Assembly (NCBI RefSeq): GCF_036194065.1
Contig: NZ_CP108095.1
Span: 2,294,001-2,358,000, forward strand
From: Streptomyces sp. NBC_00239
GTDB taxonomy: Bacteria > Actinomycetota > Actinomycetes > Streptomycetales > Streptomycetaceae
Direction: 5' to 3'
DNA: 64,000 nucleotides
Shown here: piece after piece, positions 15,722-24,604 of the stretch
Layout of the letters: every line of letters begins with the position of its first letter
Position numbering within the stretch: the stretch's first letter is position 1
The notes under the pieces: model-generated
Database searches by the model: none
What the model saw: the letters and a program-made list of their open reading frames with translations, nothing else
What the model was told of the DNA's origin: nothing
Translations under genes and position numbers: made by a program

Positions 15722-16951
15722 TCAGTCCACGGCGTCGCGCTCCACGGGGCAGCTCATGCACCGCGGCCCGCCGCGCCCGCGGCCCAGCTCGCTGCCCGGG
15801 ATCTCGATCACCTCGATGCCCTGCTTGCGCAGGTGGGTGTTGGTCGTGACGTTGCGCTCGTAGGCGACGACCACCCCCGGCTCGACGGCCAGCACGTTGC
15901 AGCCGTCGTCCCACTGCTCGCGCTCGGCGGAGTGCACGTCCTGGGTGGCGGTGAGCACCCGGATCGCGTCGAGGCCCAGGGCCGCGGCGATCGCCCGGTG
16001 CATGTGCTCCGGCGGGTGGTCGGTCACCTTCAGGTCCGCCTCGCCCGTGCCCGGCTCGATCGTGTACGAGCGCAGCATGCCCAGGCCCGCGTACTGGGTG
16101 AACGTATCTCCGTCGACCATCGTCATCACCGTGTCCAGGTGCATGAAGGCCCGCCGCTTGGGCATGTCGAGCGCGACGATGGTACGGGCGGACCCGGCGG
16201 CGAACAGGCCGCGCGCCAGCATCTCCACGGCCTGCGGGGTGGTGCGTTCGCTCATCCCGATGAGCACGGCCCCGTTGCCGATGACCAGCACGTCCCCGCC
16301 CTCGATGGTGGAGGGGTAGTCGGCCTGGCCCTGCGACCAGTAGTGGAAGGCGCCGGAGGCCGTGAACAGCGGGTGGTGGCGGTAGATGGCCTCGAAGTGG
16401 ACGGTCTCGCGCTGCCGGGCCGGCCAGCGCATCGCGTTGATGGACACCCCGTCGTAGATCCAGGCCGAGGTGTCCCGCGTGAACAGGTGGTTGGGGAGCG
16501 GGCCGAGCAGGAAGCCGTCGAGTTCCAGCGCGTGGAAGCGCACCGAGACGGGCTCCTCGAACCGATCCAGGAACTCACGCTTCGTCATGCCGCCGACGAG
16601 CGCGTCCACCAGGTCGGCCGCCGGCAGGTCCTCGAAGGCCTCGCGCAGGTGCCCGGTGGCGAGCGGCCCGTACTCCTTCTCGTCGAAGACCCGGTCGAGG
16701 ACCAGGTGTCTGGCCTCCGGCACGTCCAGTGCCTCGCGCAGCAGGTCCCCGAAGAGGTGCACCTCGACCCCGCGGTCGCGCAGCACGTCGGCGAAACCGT
16801 CGTGTTCCTGACGGGCCCGGCGCACCCACAGCACGTCGTCGAAGAGCAGGGCGTCCTTGTTGCTGGGGGTGAGCCGCTTCAGCTCCAGGTCGGGCCGGTG
16901 GAGGATGACGCGGCGAAGCCGCCCGGTCTCGGAATCGACATGGAATCCCAT
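15722..16951 (-). CDS. arcA: Arginine deiminase
   Basis: 409 residues, normal for ADI. Seen: the N-terminal [30 protein letters not shown] and [30 protein letters not shown] (substrate Asp of FTRD), the [14 protein letters not shown] catalytic His/Asp segment, and the C-terminal [14 protein letters not shown] with the nucleophilic Cys. It converts arginine to citrulline and ammonia in the cytoplasm. Only 51 nt separate it from the upstream small secreted protein gene. It forms an ADI-pathway pair with arcB, giving ATP or nitrogen from arginine when a carbamate kinase is present elsewhere. Confidence 0.95.
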   Translation of the reverse strand: MGFHVDSETGRLRRVILHRPDLELKRLTPSNKDALLFDDVLWVRRARQEHDGFADVLRDRGVEVHLFGDLLREALDVPEARHLVLDRVFDEKEYGPLATGHLREAFEDLPAADLVDALVGGMTKREFLDRFEEPVSVRFHALELDGFLLGPLPNHLFTRDTSAWIYDGVSINAMRWPARQRETVHFEAIYRHHPLFTASGAFHYWSQGQADYPSTIEGGDVLVIGNGAVLIGMSERTTPQAVEMLARGLFAAGSARTIVALDMPKRRAFMHLDTVMTMVDGDTFTQYAGLGMLRSYTIEPGTGEADLKVTDHPPEHMHRAIAAALGLDAIRVLTATQDVHSAEREQWDDGCNVLAVEPGVVVAYERNVTTNTHLRKQGIEVIEIPGSELGRGRGGPRCMSCPVERDAVD

Positions 16952-17002
16952 GCGTACACGGTCGCAGACCGGGCGGCCTTTTGGAGGGGGCTCGGCTGAC
17001 GG

Positions 17003-17506
17003 TCAGTGAAGACCCAGCGCCGCCGCCGGGTCCGACTGCAGCGACGGCAGGAGCACGCCGAGCCTGGGCTCGACCAGTTCCGGCAGTCCCATCCGCGATC
17101 CGTCGGGCATGCTCAGCGGGAGACCGGCCACCAGGCCCGGGCCGGCGGCGCGCAGCGGCGAGGCCGGCGAGGTGACTTCCGCCTCGTCGGGGTTGCCGGT
17201 GCCCAGCAGGCCGGGCAGCACGCTCCCGGCGCGGGTGGGCGCCAACTCCCCCACGATCGGGACCACCGGCACCAGCGGGGTCGGCAGCAGCTCGCCCTTG
17301 TGGTGCGTCGGAGCCTCGATGGCCCCGGGCGTCAGCAGCGGGACACCGCTCGCCAGCTTCGGTGCGGGCACCCCCACCGACGACTCCAGCGCCTCCAGCG
17401 GCACGTCGACGGGCACGTGCCCCCCGGCGACGGCCGGCGACACCGCCGCCGCCGTCGCCATACACGTCATGAGCGCCGCAATGCTCCCGCGCGCGGTGAT
17501 TTTCAT
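17003..17506 (-). CDS. Small secreted proline-rich protein of unknown function
   Basis: 167 residues. The N-terminus MKITARGSIAALMTCMATAA followed by AVSPAVAG is a signal peptide with an A-x-A site. The mature part is rich in Pro, Leu, Val and Gly (PTPLVPVVPIVGELAP, SVLPGLLGTGNP), has no cysteines, and shows no domain I recognise. Streptomyces export many such low-complexity cell-wall or extracellular proteins. It is encoded between the Pnkp and arcA genes on the same strand, and nothing ties its function to either. Confidence 0.65.
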   Translation of the reverse strand: MKITARGSIAALMTCMATAAAVSPAVAGGHVPVDVPLEALESSVGVPAPKLASGVPLLTPGAIEAPTHHKGELLPTPLVPVVPIVGELAPTRAGSVLPGLLGTGNPDEAEVTSPASPLRAAGPGLVAGLPLSMPDGSRMGLPELVEPRLGVLLPSLQSDPAAALGLH

Positions 17507-17613
17507 TCTGTGTTCCGTCCTTCCAGGCCTCGCGGACACTCCGCTCCCTGGGAGAACGAGCCCGCCCGCCGATTCCCCGAAAAGTTCCCCCATTTGCCCT
17601 AACGGAGGCCGGC

Positions 17614-20166
17614 CTACAGCCGGGGGTCGACCGGCTCCGACTCCAGGGCGAGGACCGCGAACACCGGCTCGTGGACCCGCCACAGCGGCTCCCCGTCCGC
17701 CAGCCGGTCCAGCGCCTCCAGGCCGAGCGCGTACTCGCGCAGCGCGAGCGAGCGCTTGTGCCCCAGGTGGCGGGAGCGCAGCCGCTCCAGGTTGTGCGGA
17801 CGCACGTATTCCGGACCGTAGATGATCCGCAGGTACTCCCGCCCGCGCACCTTGATCCCCGGCTGGACCGGGCGGCCGTCGGCCCCGCGCGCGTACGCCT
17901 GGAGCGGCTTGACGACCATGCCCTCGCCGCCGTCGGCGGTCATCCGCAGCCACCACTCGGTGCCCGCGCGGACCGACTCGGCGTCACCGGTGTCGACGAC
18001 GATCCGCCCGGTGCCGCGCAGCAGTCCGGTACCGGCCCGCTCGTCGGCCGCGACCAGCCGGTCCAGCCAGCCGAGCTGCCGGTCGTGCGGGACGGCGGCC
18101 AGGCTGCGGCCCTCCACGGCGAGCAGCTGGAACGGCGCGAACCGGACGCCCTCCAGACCGCTGGTCGGCCAGCAGTACCGGCGGTAGGCCTCGGTGAACG
18201 CGGCCGCGTCGGTGGCCCGTTCGCCCTGCCGGACCGCCAGGTCGCCCGTGTCGACACCGCGGGCCGCGGCGGCCCGCAGGGCGGCCAGCGCCGGCGGCAG
18301 GACCGCGGCGGCGGCCGCGCCGACGGACGCGTACTGGTTGCGCAGCAGCCCGGTGGCCTTCAGGGACCACGGCAGCAGCTCGCCGTCCAGCAGCAGCCAG
18401 TCGGTGCCGAGTTCCTCCCACAGGCCGGCCCCGGTGACGGCGGTGCGCAGCCGCTCCAGCACCTCCTCGGTGACCGCCGGGTCGGCGAAGAACGGCCGTC
18501 CGGTCCGCGTGTACAGCGCGCCGCTCACCCCGTCCGTACCGAACCGCTCGCGGGCGGCCGCCGGATCCTTGCAGAGCAGCACCACGGCCCGGGAGCCCAT
18601 GTGCTTCTCCTGGCAGACGACCTGCGCGATGCCGTCGGCCCGGTACTGGGCGAAGGCCTCGGCGGGGTGCTCCAGGTAGCCGTCCTCCTTGGACGTGGCG
18701 GTGGGCGCCATCGTCGGCGGCAGGTACGGGACCAGCCGCGGGTCGACCGCGAACCGGCTCATGACCTCCAGCGCGGCCGCCGCGTTCTCCTCCCGTACGG
18801 TGACCCGGCCCAGGTGCCGGGTCTCGACGGCCCGTCGGCCGTGCACGTCGGCGAGGTCGAGGGGACGGCCGTCGGACCCGCCGGGCGTCTCGGCGGCCAG
18901 CGGGCGCACCGGCTCGTACCAGACCCGCTCGGCCGGTACGTCGACGAGCTCGCGCTCGGGCCAGCGCAGCGCGGTCATCCGCCCGCCGAACACCGCCCCG
19001 GTGTCCAGGCAGATGGTGTTGTTGATCCAGGACGTGTCGGGGACCGGGGTGTGTCCGTAGACCACGGCCGCCTTGCCCCGGTACTCCTCGGCCCACGGGT
19101 AGCGGACCGGCAGCCCGAACTCGTCGGTCTCGCCGGTGGTCTCCCCGTACAGGGCGTGCGCGCGGACCCGGCCGGAGGTGCGGCCGTGGTACTTCTCCGG
19201 CAGCCCGGCGTGGCAGACCACGAGCCGGCCGCCGTCGAGCACGTAGTGGCTGACGAGCCCGCCGATGAACTCCCGGACCCGGGCGGTGAAGGCCTCGTCC
19301 TCGCGTCCCAGCTGCTCTACGGTCTCGGCGAGCCCGTGCGTGAGCTTGGCCTTGCCGTTCTTGAGCCACCGGCCGAGCTTGTTCTCGTGGTTGCCGGGCA
19401 CGCACAGGGCGGTGCCCGCAGCGACCATGTCCATCACGCGCCGCAGCACGCCCGGGCTGTCCGGTCCGCGGTCGACGAGGTCGCCGACGAAGACCGCGGT
19501 GCGGCCCTCGGGGTGTGCGCCGTCCACGTAGCCGAGCTTGCCGAGCAGGGTCTCCAGCTCGGAGCTGCAGCCGTGGACGTCGCCGATGATGTCGAACGGG
19601 CCGGTCAGGTGGCGCAGGTCGTTGAAGCGGCGCTCGCGCACCACCTGGGCCCGCTCGGCCTCCTCCTCGGTGCGCAGCACGTGCACCTTGCGGAAGCCTT
19701 CGCGTTCCAGTCCGCGCAGGGACCGGTGCAGGTCGCGGCGGTGCCGCTGGATGACCTGGCGGGGCAGCCCGGCCCGGTCGGGGCGGGCGGCGTTGCGGGC
19801 CGCGCAGACGGACTCGGGCAGGTCGAGGACGATGGCGATGGGCAGCACGTCGTGCTCGCGGGCCAGCCGGACCAACTGCTTGCGGGCCTCCGGCTGGACG
19901 CTGGTCGCGTCGACGACGGTCAGCCGCCCGGCGGCGAGCCGCTTGCCCGCGATGTAGTGCAGGACGTCGAAGGCGTCCTTGCTCGCGCCCTGGTCGTTCT
20001 CGTCGTCGGCGACCAGGCCGCGGCAGTAGTCGGAGGAGAGCACCTCGGTGGCGGCGAAGTGCTTGCGGGCGAACGTGGACTTGCCGGATCCGGTCGCGCC
20101 GATCAGCACCACGAGGGACAGGTCGGTGACGGCCAGGGTGCGCGTGCGCGCGTCGTGCTCGGTCAT
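17614..20166 (-). CDS. pnkp: Polynucleotide kinase-phosphatase (RNA repair), kinase-phosphatase-ligase-like architecture
   Basis: 850 residues, close to the well-studied Clostridium enzyme. Domains in order: a P-loop kinase with GATGSGKST (residues 23-31), giving 5'-OH end phosphorylation; a binuclear metallophosphatase from about residue 190 with FDIIGDVHGC, FVGDLVDRGPDSPG, PGNHENKLG and YGHTPV, removing 2',3'-cyclic or 3'-phosphate; and a ligase-like adenylyltransferase with CQEKHMGSRAVVLL (Lys about 519) and LLDGELLPW. All three sites look intact. The ATG overlaps the Hen1 stop (ATGA). The pair forms a complex that repairs ribotoxin-cut RNA such as tRNA, with the Hen1 N-terminus activating the ligase domain (known for the family). 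Confidence 0.93.
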   Translation of the reverse strand: MTEHDARTRTLAVTDLSLVVLIGATGSGKSTFARKHFAATEVLSSDYCRGLVADDENDQGASKDAFDVLHYIAGKRLAAGRLTVVDATSVQPEARKQLVRLAREHDVLPIAIVLDLPESVCAARNAARPDRAGLPRQVIQRHRRDLHRSLRGLEREGFRKVHVLRTEEEAERAQVVRERRFNDLRHLTGPFDIIGDVHGCSSELETLLGKLGYVDGAHPEGRTAVFVGDLVDRGPDSPGVLRRVMDMVAAGTALCVPGNHENKLGRWLKNGKAKLTHGLAETVEQLGREDEAFTARVREFIGGLVSHYVLDGGRLVVCHAGLPEKYHGRTSGRVRAHALYGETTGETDEFGLPVRYPWAEEYRGKAAVVYGHTPVPDTSWINNTICLDTGAVFGGRMTALRWPERELVDVPAERVWYEPVRPLAAETPGGSDGRPLDLADVHGRRAVETRHLGRVTVREENAAAALEVMSRFAVDPRLVPYLPPTMAPTATSKEDGYLEHPAEAFAQYRADGIAQVVCQEKHMGSRAVVLLCKDPAAARERFGTDGVSGALYTRTGRPFFADPAVTEEVLERLRTAVTGAGLWEELGTDWLLLDGELLPWSLKATGLLRNQYASVGAAAAAVLPPALAALRAAAARGVDTGDLAVRQGERATDAAAFTEAYRRYCWPTSGLEGVRFAPFQLLAVEGRSLAAVPHDRQLGWLDRLVAADERAGTGLLRGTGRIVVDTGDAESVRAGTEWWLRMTADGGEGMVVKPLQAYARGADGRPVQPGIKVRGREYLRIIYGPEYVRPHNLERLRSRHLGHKRSLALREYALGLEALDRLADGEPLWRVHEPVFAVLALESEPVDPRL

Positions 20167-21725
20167 GCTGCCTGCTCCTCCTTCGGGGCGGCGGCCGTGA
20201 AGACGGCCATCTGGGTGGGCGGACCCACCTCGGGGTCCTCGGGTCCTACGGGTACGTGGCCGACCGTGTAGCCGTACCGGTCGGCGACGGTCCGCGCCCA
20301 GGCGCGGAACTCCGCCCGGTCCCATTCGAAGCGGTGGTCGGCGTGCCGGACGTGCCCGGCGGGGAGCGACTCCCAGCGGACGTTGTAGGCGCGGTTGGGC
20401 GTGGTCACGATCACCGTGCGGGGTCGGGCGGCGCCGAACACCGCGTACTCCAGGGCCGGCAGCCGGGGCAGGTCGAGGTGCTCGATCACCTCGCTCAGCA
20501 CGGCGGCGTCGTAGCCGGCCAGCCGCTTGTCGGTGTACGCGAGGGAGCCCTGCAGCAGGGTGACCCGGGCGCGCTGCCGCTCGCCCATCCGCTCCAGGCG
20601 CAGCCGCCGGGCGGCCACGGTCAGGGCGCGTACGGACACGTCGACGCCGACGATCTCGGTGAACGAGACGTCCTTGAGCAGTTCCCCGACCAGCCGGCCC
20701 TCACCGCAGCCGAGGTCGAGCACCCGCTGGGCGCCGGCGGCGCGCAGGGCGGCGAGAACGGCCTCCTGCCGCCGCACGGCGAGCGGGACGGCCGCGGTCG
20801 CGGTCGCGTCGCCCGCCGCGCTGTCGGGGCCTTCTGGGCCTTGGGGGCTTTCGGAGCGCTCGGGGTGGTCGGGGTGGTCGGGGGTGTCGGGGTGTTCGGG
20901 GTGGTCCTCGACGGCGTTGTCGAGCTCTTCGGGCTCGCTGTCGTCGATGTCCGCGAGGCGGGCCAGCTCCAGGCGCTCCATGGCGGTCCGGGTCAGGCCC
21001 CAGCGGCGGGACAGGAACCGGCTGGCGATGAGCCGGTGTTCGGGGTGCCCGGCCAGCCAGCCGTCTCCCGCGCGCAGCAGCTTGTCGACCTCGTCGGGGG
21101 CGACCCAGTAGTGCTTGGCGTCGTCGAGCACGGGCAGCAGGACGTACAGCTGGCGCAGGGCGTCGGCGAGGGTCAGCTCGCCCTCCAGGACCAGGCGTAC
21201 GTACCGCGAGTCGCCCCAGTCCGGGAACTCCTCGTCCAGCGGCAGGGCTTCGGCCTCGACCGTGTCCCAGCCCAGCGGGCCGAACAGGCGGCCGACCAGG
21301 TCGGCGCCGCCGCCGCGGGCCGGCAGGGCGGGGATCTCGACGCGCAGCGGCATGACCCGGCCCTCGAGGTCGGGCCGGTTCTTGCAGGTCCCGCCGAGCG
21401 CGGTGCGGAACACCGTCGCGAGGGCGACCGCCAGCAGCGAGGACGCGGCGTACGGCCGGTCGTTCACGTACTGGGCGAGCGCCGTGTCGGGCCCGGCACT
21501 CCGGCCGCGGCCTTGCTCCCGGCCCTTGCGCACGAGGCCGACCGCGTCGACCTCCAGCAGCAGCGCCACGGTGCAGCGCGCCTCGGAGGCCTCGGGGTAG
21601 AACACGTGGGCAGTGCCGTGGGAGGTGCCGAACGCCTGCGCCTTGCCGGGATGCTTGTGCAGCAGAAAGCCCAGGTCGGTGGCGGGTCGGTCCAGGGTGC
21701 CGGTGGTGGAGATCGTCAGGAACAC
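20163..21725 (-). CDS. hen1: 3'-terminal RNA ribose 2'-O-methyltransferase Hen1
   Basis: 520 residues from GTG at 21725, giving MFLTISTTGTLDRPATDLGFLLHKHPGKAQ, the standard bacterial Hen1 N-terminus. Residues 1 to about 210 are the Pnkp-interacting domain. A linker at about 235-290 is an acidic His/Pro/Asp/Glu repeat (HPEHPDTPDHPDHPE...), unusually repetitive. The methyltransferase domain has RVLDLGCGEGRLVGEL (SAM, about 333) and the Mn site EVIEHLDLP plus HADHRFEW. It methylates the 2'-OH of the 3' end at the break before Pnkp ligation, protecting the repaired RNA from being cut again. The operon order hen1-pnkp with a 4-nt overlap matches the conserved cassette. Confidence 0.93.
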   Translation of the reverse strand: MFLTISTTGTLDRPATDLGFLLHKHPGKAQAFGTSHGTAHVFYPEASEARCTVALLLEVDAVGLVRKGREQGRGRSAGPDTALAQYVNDRPYAASSLLAVALATVFRTALGGTCKNRPDLEGRVMPLRVEIPALPARGGGADLVGRLFGPLGWDTVEAEALPLDEEFPDWGDSRYVRLVLEGELTLADALRQLYVLLPVLDDAKHYWVAPDEVDKLLRAGDGWLAGHPEHRLIASRFLSRRWGLTRTAMERLELARLADIDDSEPEELDNAVEDHPEHPDTPDHPDHPERSESPQGPEGPDSAAGDATATAAVPLAVRRQEAVLAALRAAGAQRVLDLGCGEGRLVGELLKDVSFTEIVGVDVSVRALTVAARRLRLERMGERQRARVTLLQGSLAYTDKRLAGYDAAVLSEVIEHLDLPRLPALEYAVFGAARPRTVIVTTPNRAYNVRWESLPAGHVRHADHRFEWDRAEFRAWARTVADRYGYTVGHVPVGPEDPEVGPPTQMAVFTAAAPKEEQAA

Positions 21726-21789
21726 CCGTCCGAGTATTGCCCCGCCCACCCCCGCCCCACCACGCATTTACGCCCCACCGACCCGGCCC

Positions 21790-22299
21790 GGCCTCGCCGG
21801 TGCCCGGGGCGAGATCAGCCTCGCCGGTCGACCGGCGCCCACCCTTCAGCTTCGACGACGCCCTGAGGGGCAACCTCCAGCCTCGCCGGCGTTTGAGGAG
21901 CGGGTACGGGCAGGGCCCGGCAACCCCGTCGCCCCCCTCCAGCCCCTCCGGCGATTGAGGAGCGGGTCCGGGCGGAGCCCGGTGCCGGCGGAGCCGGGTT
22001 GTCCTTGGGGCTCCGCCCCAAACCCCGCGCCTCAAACGCCGGCGAGGCTGGGAATTGCGCCCCGCAGCGCCGACAAGAGCCGGGTGTTGCCGCACGCAGG
22101 GCCGACAAGGGCTGGGTGTTGCCCCCCAGGGCACCGGCGAGGCTGGAATTGCCGCACGTAGCGTCGGCGAGGCGGGAAGTTGCACCTCAGCGCGCCGGCG
22201 AGGCGGGCGGTGTGCCCCAGGTACCGGACGGGGCCGGGGGGTGCGCCCCAGGGGCTGGAGGGGCCGGGGCTGCGCGCCCCAGGGCTGGAGGCGGGGGCG
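21790..22299. repeat. Composite intergenic repeat element, copy 2
   Basis: About 510 bp without a gene between the homocysteine methyltransferase stop and the hen1 start. It shares with copy 1 (10952-11352) the CCAGCCTCGCCGGCGTTTGAGG unit (twice), the GCGGGTCCGGGCGGAGCCCGG segment, and the about 55-bp stretch from GGGTTGTC through the TTGGGGCTCCGCCCCAA hairpin to CAAACGCCGGCGAGGCTGG (about 21990-22050). Several diverged units ending GGCGAGGCTGG or GGCGAGGCGGG follow. It lies between tandem genes, not convergent ones. Confidence 0.8.
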
Positions 22300-23160
22300 T
22301 CAGGGGGGCGGGTGGGGGGTGAGGGTGGCGATGTGGGCGGGGCCCACTCGGCAGCAGCCGCCGATGAGGCGGGCACCGGCCCGCTGCCAGCGGGCGACCT
22401 CCCACACGCGCGGAACCGGGGGCGCGCGCCAGACCCCGCCGGCGGGGTCCCACACGGACCCGTCGTTGGGATAGGCCACCACCGGCTTGCCGGTCGCGGC
22501 GGCCGCGATCCGCACGGCCGGCTCCACCTCCCCCGGGTCGCAGCAGTTGACGCCCACGGCGAGCAGCCCCGGCACCCCGGCGGCCAGCCCGAACGCCTCG
22601 TCCAGCGGCTGCCCGGCCCGCGTGCGGCCGCCCTCGACCGTGTACGAGAGCCAGGCCGGGACGGGACAGTCCGCGAGCACCCGCAACAGCGCCTCCGCCT
22701 CCTCGGTGTCGGGCACGGTCTCCAGCGCGATCAGGTCGGCTCCGGCGGCGGCCAGCGCCTCGATCCGCGGCCGGTGGAAGGCCTCCAGCGCGGCCGTACT
22801 CAGCCCGTACCGCCCCCGGTACTCGGAGCCGTCCGCGAGCACCGCCCCGTAGGGCCCGGCGGAGCCGGCGATCCAGACCGGCCGCCCGGCGCCGGCGGCT
22901 GCCCCGGCGGCCACCTCGACGCTGCGGCGGACCAGTTCGGGGTCGGTCACCTGGTAGCTGGCGGTGATCAGCACCTCCGCGCCCGCCCGGAGGTAGGCGG
23001 TGTGGGCGGCCGCCACCTGTCCGGGTGCCTCGGCGAGCACCCGGCCCGTCCACAGCGCACCGGACAGGTCGCAGCCCTGGTCGGCGAGCTGGTTGCTCAG
23101 CCCGCCGTCGAGGAGGACGGTCCGCCGGTCCAGCGGCGGCGGGCCGGACGCGCGGGCCAT
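22300..23160 (-). CDS. mmuM: Homocysteine S-methyltransferase
   Basis: 286 residues. Homocysteine-methyltransferase barrel: LLDGGLSNQLADQG, ITASYQVTD, GSAGPYGAVLADGSEYRG, ALETVPDTEEAEAL, VGVNCCDP (first Cys of the zinc site) and IGGCCRVGPAHI (the Cys-Cys pair completing it). It transfers methyl from S-methylmethionine or SAM to homocysteine to give methionine. The ATG overlaps the preceding F420-type oxidoreductase stop by one base (TGATG), so they are cotranscribed, although no shared pathway is obvious. Confidence 0.93.
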   Translation of the reverse strand: MARASGPPPLDRRTVLLDGGLSNQLADQGCDLSGALWTGRVLAEAPGQVAAAHTAYLRAGAEVLITASYQVTDPELVRRSVEVAAGAAAGAGRPVWIAGSAGPYGAVLADGSEYRGRYGLSTAALEAFHRPRIEALAAAGADLIALETVPDTEEAEALLRVLADCPVPAWLSYTVEGGRTRAGQPLDEAFGLAAGVPGLLAVGVNCCDPGEVEPAVRIAAAATGKPVVAYPNDGSVWDPAGGVWRAPPVPRVWEVARWQRAGARLIGGCCRVGPAHIATLTPHPPP

Positions 23161-24107
23161 CAGCCGAGCCGGGACATGACCTGGGACGAGATCAGCTCCA
23201 GATGGTCGAGGTCGTGCAGGTCGAGCACCTGGAGGTAGATCCGCGAGGACCCGGCCTCGCGGTAGGCGCCGATCTTCTCGACGACCTCGGCGGGGCTGCC
23301 CGCGAGACCGTTCGCCTTGAGCTCGTCCACCTCCCGTCCGATGGCCGCCGCCCGGCGCGCCACCTCCGCATCGGTCCTGCCCACGCACACCACCAGGGCG
23401 TTGGAGTACACCAGCTCCCCCGAGTCGCGCCCGATCCGCTCGGCGGCGTCCCGCACCCGCCCGAACTGCCTGCGGGTGTCGGCCACCGACGCGAACGGGA
23501 TGTTGAACTCGTCCGCGTACCGCGCAGCCAGCCGCGGGGTGCGGCTCGCCCCGTGCCCGCCGATGAGCACCGGCACCTTCTCCTGCAGCGGCTTGGGCAG
23601 CGCCGGGGAGTCGGTCAGCTGGTAGTGCTTGCCCTCGTAGCTGAACGTCTCGCCCACCTTCGTCGCCCACAGCCCGGTGACGATGGCCAGTTGCTCCTCG
23701 AGCCGTCCGAACTTCTCGGCCGGGAACGGGATTCCGTACGCCTCGTGCTCCCGCTCGAACCAGCCCGCCCCCAGGCCCAGTTCGATACGCCCGCCGGACA
23801 TCTGGTCCACCTGGGCGACCTGGATGGCGAGGACGCCCGGCAGCCGGAAGGTGCCCGCCGTCATGAGGGTGCCCAGCCGGATCCGGCTGGTCTCGCGCGC
23901 CAGGCCGGCGAGGGTGATCCAGGCGTCCGTCGGACCCGGCATGCCCGGCGGCTCGTCGCCCGGCCCGGGCCGGGCACCGCCCATCCGCAGGTAGTGGTCG
24001 GACCGGAAGAAGGCGTCGAAGCCGAGGTCCTCGGTGGCCTTGGCGACGGCCAGCAGCGTGTCGTAACCGGCGCCCTGCTGCGGCTCGGTGAAGATGCGAA
24101 GATCCAT
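23160..24107 (-). CDS. LLM-class F420-dependent oxidoreductase
   Basis: 315 residues. Luciferase-like monooxygenase barrel: DAFFRSDHYLRMG, RIRLGTLMTAGTFRLPGVLAIQVAQVDQMSGGRIELGLGAGWFEREHEAYGIPFP, VLIGGHGASRTPRLAARYADEFN and a C-terminal SSRIYLQVLDLHDLDHL. These are the marks of the F420-binding TIGR03560-like group in actinomycetes. The ATG at 24107 has GGAGG directly against it (spacing 1 nt), which is too close; an in-frame GTG at 24128 is the alternative start. The substrate is unknown. It is translationally coupled to mmuM. Confidence 0.88.
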   Translation of the reverse strand: MDLRIFTEPQQGAGYDTLLAVAKATEDLGFDAFFRSDHYLRMGGARPGPGDEPPGMPGPTDAWITLAGLARETSRIRLGTLMTAGTFRLPGVLAIQVAQVDQMSGGRIELGLGAGWFEREHEAYGIPFPAEKFGRLEEQLAIVTGLWATKVGETFSYEGKHYQLTDSPALPKPLQEKVPVLIGGHGASRTPRLAARYADEFNIPFASVADTRRQFGRVRDAAERIGRDSGELVYSNALVVCVGRTDAEVARRAAAIGREVDELKANGLAGSPAEVVEKIGAYREAGSSRIYLQVLDLHDLDHLELISSQVMSRLG

Positions 24108-24309
24108 ACCTCCATCCTGCCGCCTGCGCACCCCGGCAGGGTGAATCTCCGTCAACCAGGCCGTCGGCCCCGCCCCCGCCAGTGACCGGGGCGGATGGAG
24201 ATCGTTGGCTCGGACGGAGCCGGACCGCCCGGCCCGCGCGCCGGCGGCCGTCGCCGGTGCGTCCACCGCACCCTTCCCCCTCGGAAGGGACCGGGCCGAG
24301 GAGGCCGCC

Positions 24310-24576
24310 ATGTCCCAGGAACCCGTGCCCGAGCACACCGGACAGGCAGCACACGACCACGTACGGCAGGAGCATTCCTTGCCCGCGCAGAGCGCACAGC
24401 CCAAGGGCCTGCTGCAGCAGATGGAAGAGCTGATGGCCGCGCTCAACGCCGACCTCTCACAGCTCGACGCCGACCTGCAGTCCTCCGCGGAGCGTCCCTC
24501 CGCCGATCCGATGATCCTCAACCGGGCGCCGCACCCCGCTCCGGAGACCGAGCGCCCCTCCTACCGCGGCTTCTGA
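24310..24576 (+). CDS. Small acidic helical protein of unknown function
   Basis: 88 residues from an ATG with GAGGAGG 6 nt upstream. The first third is Gln/His/Pro-rich. Residues about 33-57 (GLLQQMEELMAALNADLSQL...) form a heptad-patterned amphipathic helix likely to self-associate. The tail is proline-rich and ends in PSYRGF. There is no signal peptide, Cys or known domain. It is convergent with the following minus-strand gene, with a 28-nt gap. A RiPP precursor is unlikely because no modifying enzyme is near. Confidence 0.6.
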   Translation: MSQEPVPEHTGQAAHDHVRQEHSLPAQSAQPKGLLQQMEELMAALNADLSQLDADLQSSAERPSADPMILNRAPHPAPETERPSYRGF

Positions 24577-24604
24577 GCCCGCGGACCCTCCGGGCAGCGG
24601 CCGC

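Noticed and set aside
24310..24576. Small protein considered as Pup or a RiPP precursor
   Set aside because: It lacks the C-terminal Gly-Gly-Gln/Glu of Pup, no leader/core split is evident, and no RiPP modifying enzyme or proteasome gene is adjacent.
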